37,514 nucleotides of DNA from Pseudomonas viridiflava. Its GTDB lineage: Bacteria; Pseudomonadota; Gammaproteobacteria; Pseudomonadales; Pseudomonadaceae. Shown piece by piece: positions 34,230-37,514 of the stretch. The stretch is taken from NCBI RefSeq assembly GCF_900580675.1, contig NZ_UTBG01000076.1, forward strand, positions 1 to 37,514, given 5' to 3'. Under the pieces are notes generated by a model. It did not search any database. It was given only the letters and a program-made list of their open reading frames with translations, and was not told the DNA's origin. A program made the position numbers and the translations under genes. Position 1 is the stretch's first letter. Every line of letters begins with the position of its first letter.

Positions 34230-35591
34230 TCAGAGAGGTTTGCTGAGGGCAGCGCCGGTGGGCACCGCACCCGGCGAGGCGAGTACGGCAGAGGGCGAGG
34301 TCTTGGCGAAGAACACCAGGATCGCCGCAAGCACCGAGGTGCCGGCCAGGCCGTAGAGGCCGCCCTGGATCGAGCCGGTGGTCTGCTCCAGGAAGCCGAA
34401 AGTGGTCGGTGCCACAAAGCCGCCCAGGTTGCCGATGGAGTTGATCAACGCGATCACCGCGGCAGCGATGCGCGCATCCAGATACCCCTGGGGGATCGGC
34501 CAGAATAACGACGACGCCGACTTGAAACCGATGGCTGCAAAGCAAATCGCCACGAACGCAAAGACCGGCCCGCCGGTGGTGGACATGAACATGCCCGCGG
34601 CGGCAATCAACAGCGCTGCCGCGACCCAGGCTTGCTGGAACTTGAACTTGCCCGACAGCGAGGCGAAAGCGTACATGGCGATGATCGAGATCAGCCACGG
34701 AATCGAGTTGAAGAACCCGACCTGCATGTCACTCAAGTCCCCCATCTTTTTGATGATGCTCGGCAGCCAGAACGTCGCCGCGTAAATCGTCAGTTGGATG
34801 CAGAAGTACAGGGCGCAGAACAGCAGAATCTGGCGGTCCTTGAGGAGCTTGCCGACAGTGGGTTTGACCGTGGTTGCTGCCTCACGCTCGCGCTGTTCCT
34901 GGTCGATCGCGTCGACCAGTGCATCCTGTTCCTCGCGGGTCATCCATTTGGCGTCGTGGGGTTTGGAGTCCAGCCAGAACCACACAAAGAAACCCAGCGC
35001 TACCGAGGCCAGGCCTTCGATGGCGAACATCCACTGCCAGCCGTGGAAGCCGAACCCTTCGATCTGCAACAGCGCGCCCGACAGCGGGCCGGAGATCAGC
35101 GAAGCAACCGCCGAGCCGCTGAGGAAAATCGCAATGGCTTTGCCGCGCTCCACACCGGGCAGCCAGCGGGTGAAGTAGTAGATCACCCCGGGGAAAAAGC
35201 CCGCCTCGGCCACACCCAGCAGGAAGCGCAGGATGTAGAAGTGGGTTTCGTTCTGGATAAACGCCATCAGCGTGGCGACGATGCCCCAGGTGAACATGAT
35301 GCGGGTCAGCCAGATCCGCGCGCCGACCTTTTGCAGCAGCATGTTGGAGGGCACTTCGAAGAGCGCGTAGCCAATGAAGAACAGCCCGGCGCCGAAGCCG
35401 TAAGCGGCGGCGCCGATGCCCAGGTCATGCTCCATGTGCGTACGCACAAAGCCGATATTGACCCGGTCGATGTAGTTGAGGATGAACATGATCACGAACA
35501 GTGGGAGCACGTGGCCCTTCACTTTGCTCACGGCGCGCGCGAGGACCGAATCACTTTCTGGTGCGGCAGATGCGTGGTTTGAATTGTTCAC
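34230..35591 (-). CDS. gudP: MFS sugar-acid permease (glucarate/galactarate type)
   Basis: A 453-residue major-facilitator protein with about 12 membrane helices. It belongs to the anion:cation symporter group that imports hexuronates and aldarates: the first helix carries FVIMFILNYIDRVNIGF, and the later motif LGVAEAGFFPGVIYYFTRWLPG is typical. The GTG at 35591 follows GGGGAG. With gudD downstream, D-glucarate is the likely substrate, though galactarate or a related acid is possible. An operator-like site lies 60 bases upstream. Confidence 0.88.
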   Translation of the reverse strand: MNNSNHASAAPESDSVLARAVSKVKGHVLPLFVIMFILNYIDRVNIGFVRTHMEHDLGIGAAAYGFGAGLFFIGYALFEVPSNMLLQKVGARIWLTRIMFTWGIVATLMAFIQNETHFYILRFLLGVAEAGFFPGVIYYFTRWLPGVERGKAIAIFLSGSAVASLISGPLSGALLQIEGFGFHGWQWMFAIEGLASVALGFFVWFWLDSKPHDAKWMTREEQDALVDAIDQEQREREAATTVKPTVGKLLKDRQILLFCALYFCIQLTIYAATFWLPSIIKKMGDLSDMQVGFFNSIPWLISIIAMYAFASLSGKFKFQQAWVAAALLIAAAGMFMSTTGGPVFAFVAICFAAIGFKSASSLFWPIPQGYLDARIAAAVIALINSIGNLGGFVAPTTFGFLEQTTGSIQGGLYGLAGTSVLAAILVFFAKTSPSAVLASPGAVPTGAALSKPL

Positions 35592-35929
35592 AATTCAAAA
35601 CTCCCCCTGATTTATTTTTATGCGGGTTTGTGTGTCTTGTTGATAGACATCATACAAGTGGTTTTCTTGAGTCCGCAATGTAGGGTGGATGTTTTTGTGC
35701 TTATAAGGCTGACGTTCGATTGGTTATTTTGGTTATTTGCCAATGGTTGTTGACGATTAAGGGCTTTTTGAGCGCTTTTGTAGAGGCTTTGAGGTTACGG
35801 GTGCAGGTACGCGGATTTTGGCTGGAAAAGATTACTTGTCATACAAGTTTGGCGTTGTGTCTATGAAGACAGCTTCGCCCTGGACTGGAGTGTTAAGCTC
35901 TCACCTGCCAACCCCGTGGACCCGTAACG
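35592..35929. promoter_or_regulatory. Divergent gud promoter region with two operator-like sites
   Basis: This AT-rich 338-base region separates the gud operon from its regulator. It contains ACTTGT-CAT-ACAAGT (35834-35848), a perfect palindrome with 6-base arms of the kind bound by FadR-type GntR proteins. The half-site CATACAAGT recurs at 35651-35659 next to the gudP start. No gene is present. Confidence 0.65.
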
Positions 35930-36640
35930 ATGCCGATTGATAGTGGACCCTCTGTCCGTAGACGCTCCAATAACCTGGCCCAAGGCGTGGTCGACGCGCT
36001 CACCCAGCGCATCCTGCTCGGGCAACTCAAGCCGGGCGAAAAGTTACCGTCGGAATCCACCATCGTGCTCGAGCACGGGGTCAGCCGCACCGTGGTGCGC
36101 GAGGCCATTTCCAAATTGCAGGCTTCCGGGCTGGTGGAGACGCGCCACGGCATCGGCACCTTTGTGCTGGAGCAACAGGCCCGGCAGGGCTTGCGGCTGC
36201 ACGTGGACACGGTCGCCAGCGTGCGCAACATGCTCGAGCTGCGCCTGGGCCTGGAAGTGCAAGCCGTGGCGCTGGCCGCGCTGCGCAGGAGCGAGGAGCA
36301 ACTGGCACATATGCGTGCAGCGCTGGACGATTACCAGGCTTCATTGGCGAACAACGACAGTTGCGTGGACGAGGACAAGCGCTTTCATCAACTGATCGCC
36401 GAGGCCACCGGCAATACCTTCTTTACTGAAATCATGCAGCACCTGGGCAATGCGATGATCCCGCGTGCGCTGGTCAAAGGCGCCGAGCGCGGGGGGGCCG
36501 ACTTCGCCAAGTTGGGGCAGCTGGCGAACCTGGAGCATGAGGCGATTTTCAACGCAATCAAACGTCAAGACCCGGATGCGGCGCGGGCGGCCATGGTGCT
36601 GCATTTAACCAACAGCCGAGACCGGTTTTCGGGTGAGTAA
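35930..36640 (+). CDS. GntR/FadR-type transcriptional regulator of the gud operon
   Basis: A 236-residue regulator with an N-terminal GntR winged helix (about 15-75: EKLPSESTIVLEHGVSRTVVREAISKL) and a C-terminal FCD effector domain. Likely FCD metal/ligand residues include the histidine in DKRFHQLIAEATGN and the one in LEHEAIFNAI. It is divergent from gudP-gudD and most probably represses them until aldarate is present. Confidence 0.9.
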   Translation: MPIDSGPSVRRRSNNLAQGVVDALTQRILLGQLKPGEKLPSESTIVLEHGVSRTVVREAISKLQASGLVETRHGIGTFVLEQQARQGLRLHVDTVASVRNMLELRLGLEVQAVALAALRRSEEQLAHMRAALDDYQASLANNDSCVDEDKRFHQLIAEATGNTFFTEIMQHLGNAMIPRALVKGAERGGADFAKLGQLANLEHEAIFNAIKRQDPDAARAAMVLHLTNSRDRFSGE

Positions 36641-36664
36641 CGCTGTGTTGATAAGGAACAAACG

Positions 36665-37360
36665 TTGAACGAACACACTTTGTCCATGCGCCTGGAGCGC
36701 GTGGCCGCGCAGGTGCCCGCTGGCGCGCGCCTGGCCGATATCGGCTCGGACCACGCTTACCTGCCGGTGGCGTTGATGCGCCGTGGCGTGATCACGGCGG
36801 CGGTGGCGGGGGAGGTGGCGACCACGCCGTTTCAGGCGGCCGAACGGACTGTGCGCGAGAACGGCCTGGAACAGCAGATTACTGTGCGCCTGGCTGATGG
36901 GCTGGCAGCGATAGAAGCCGGCGACGGGATCACCGCGATCAGCGTCTGCGGCATGGGTGGCGAGACGATCCGCGACATTCTGGAGCGCGGCAAGGCGCAC
37001 CTCAGCGGTGAGGAACGCCTGGTCCTGCAACCCAACGGTGGCGAGCAACCGTTGCGCCAGTGGCTGATGGACAACGGCTACTGCATCCTTGGCGAAGAGT
37101 TGCTGCGGGAAAACCGCTTCTACTATGAAATCATCGTCGCCGAGCGCAGCGAGCCTGTGACCTATACCGACGAGCAACTGTACTTCGGCCCCTTGCAAAT
37201 GCAGGCGCGCAGCCCGGAGTTTCTCGCCAAGTGGCAGCGCATGTTGCGCCAGAAGCACAAGACCCTGGCCAGCTTCGAGCACGCAAGGCAGGCGGTGCCG
37301 CAGGATAAAATCCGCGAGATTGAGCAACAGGCGTGGTGGATTGCTGAGTTGCTGGCTTAG
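36665..37360 (+). CDS. trmK: tRNA (adenine(22)-N1)-methyltransferase TrmK
   Basis: A 231-residue TrmK-family enzyme that makes m1A at position 22 of tRNA using S-adenosylmethionine. The SAM-binding motif I is ADIGSDHAYLPVAL (about 24-37), and the motifs ISVCGMGGETIRDIL and LQPNGGEQPLRQWL are characteristic. The coiled C-terminal tail (FLAKWQRMLRQKHKTLASFE) is present. It starts with a TTG at 36665 behind AAGGA; an ATG seven codons later is a weaker alternative. It is not functionally linked to gud. Confidence 0.9.
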   Translation: MNEHTLSMRLERVAAQVPAGARLADIGSDHAYLPVALMRRGVITAAVAGEVATTPFQAAERTVRENGLEQQITVRLADGLAAIEAGDGITAISVCGMGGETIRDILERGKAHLSGEERLVLQPNGGEQPLRQWLMDNGYCILGEELLRENRFYYEIIVAERSEPVTYTDEQLYFGPLQMQARSPEFLAKWQRMLRQKHKTLASFEHARQAVPQDKIREIEQQAWWIAELLA

Positions 37361-37388
37361 GTCTAGCCCGCAGAGCGCGCCAAACACC

Positions 37389-37432
37389 TGTGGCGAGCGG
37401 GCTTGCCCCGCGTTGGGGCGCGCAGCGGCCCC
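37389..37432. repeat. REP element
   Basis: TGTGGCGAGCGGGCTTGCCC followed by CGCGTTGGGGCGCGCAGCGG is a classical Pseudomonas REP with internal stem. It lies downstream of trmK. A further short hairpin (GGGGCTGCTGCCCCC, around 37471) follows to the window edge. Confidence 0.8.
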
Positions 37433-37514
37433 GAATGGGTGCGGAGAGGTGTGACAGGTATATAGAACTATATTGCTTTGGGGCTGCTGCCCCCCACAAA
37501 GCGGGGTACGCCCG

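Overview
The window is chromosomal DNA of a Pseudomonas, most probably of the P. fluorescens group. This rests on high-GC coding sequence, typical Pseudomonas gene neighbourhoods, REP palindromes with a GAGGGAGCTTGCTCCC core, and small families largely confined to the genus (DUF6124, DUF2986). No rRNA, tRNA or CRISPR array was seen.

Layout. 1-4.1 kb: the 3' part of a YeeE/YedE sulfur-compound transporter with a LysR regulator, then a VOC protein, a cysteine hydrolase coupled to a GlxA-type AraC regulator, and a small DUF2986 gene convergent with that regulator. 4.2-6.4 kb: a panB gene convergent with a MocR-type regulator. 6.6-10.4 kb: a Tat-exported FAD oxidoreductase gene behind cynR, and divergent cynT-cynS for cyanate detoxification. 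10.4-12.0 kb: a hipB-hipA toxin-antitoxin pair with operator-like repeats. 12.0-17.7 kb: an exported alpha/beta hydrolase, a soluble FIST-domain chemoreceptor, a LysR/isochorismatase-like divergent pair, a 63-bp near-perfect hairpin, and msrA.

17.8-22.3 kb is a scrambled accessory stretch: a truncated acetyltransferase, gene remnants, orphan small proteins, two copies of a MITE-like repeat (one abutting a truncated TPR gene), and a DUF6124 gene whose leader can be drawn as an RNA pseudoknot.

22.3-32.0 kb is a coherent catabolic-looking locus. A minus-strand operon (RidA-like, AroQ-like, flavin monooxygenase) diverges from a LysR gene. Behind that, on the plus strand, lies an operon of a fused amino-acid ABC permease/ATPase, a PhyH dioxygenase, a periplasmic binding protein, a class II aldolase-like protein, a DUF1028 protein and an ArgE-like deacylase. 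The AroQ-like and RidA-like proteins both lack signature active-site residues, so the substrate may be unconventional. I regard this locus and the DUF6124 leader as the best candidates for something undescribed.

32.1-37.5 kb: a HigB/HigA-like toxin-antitoxin pair with a clear terminator, a glucarate operon (gudD plus MFS permease) divergent from a GntR/FadR regulator with shared operator-like sites, then trmK and a REP element at the right edge.
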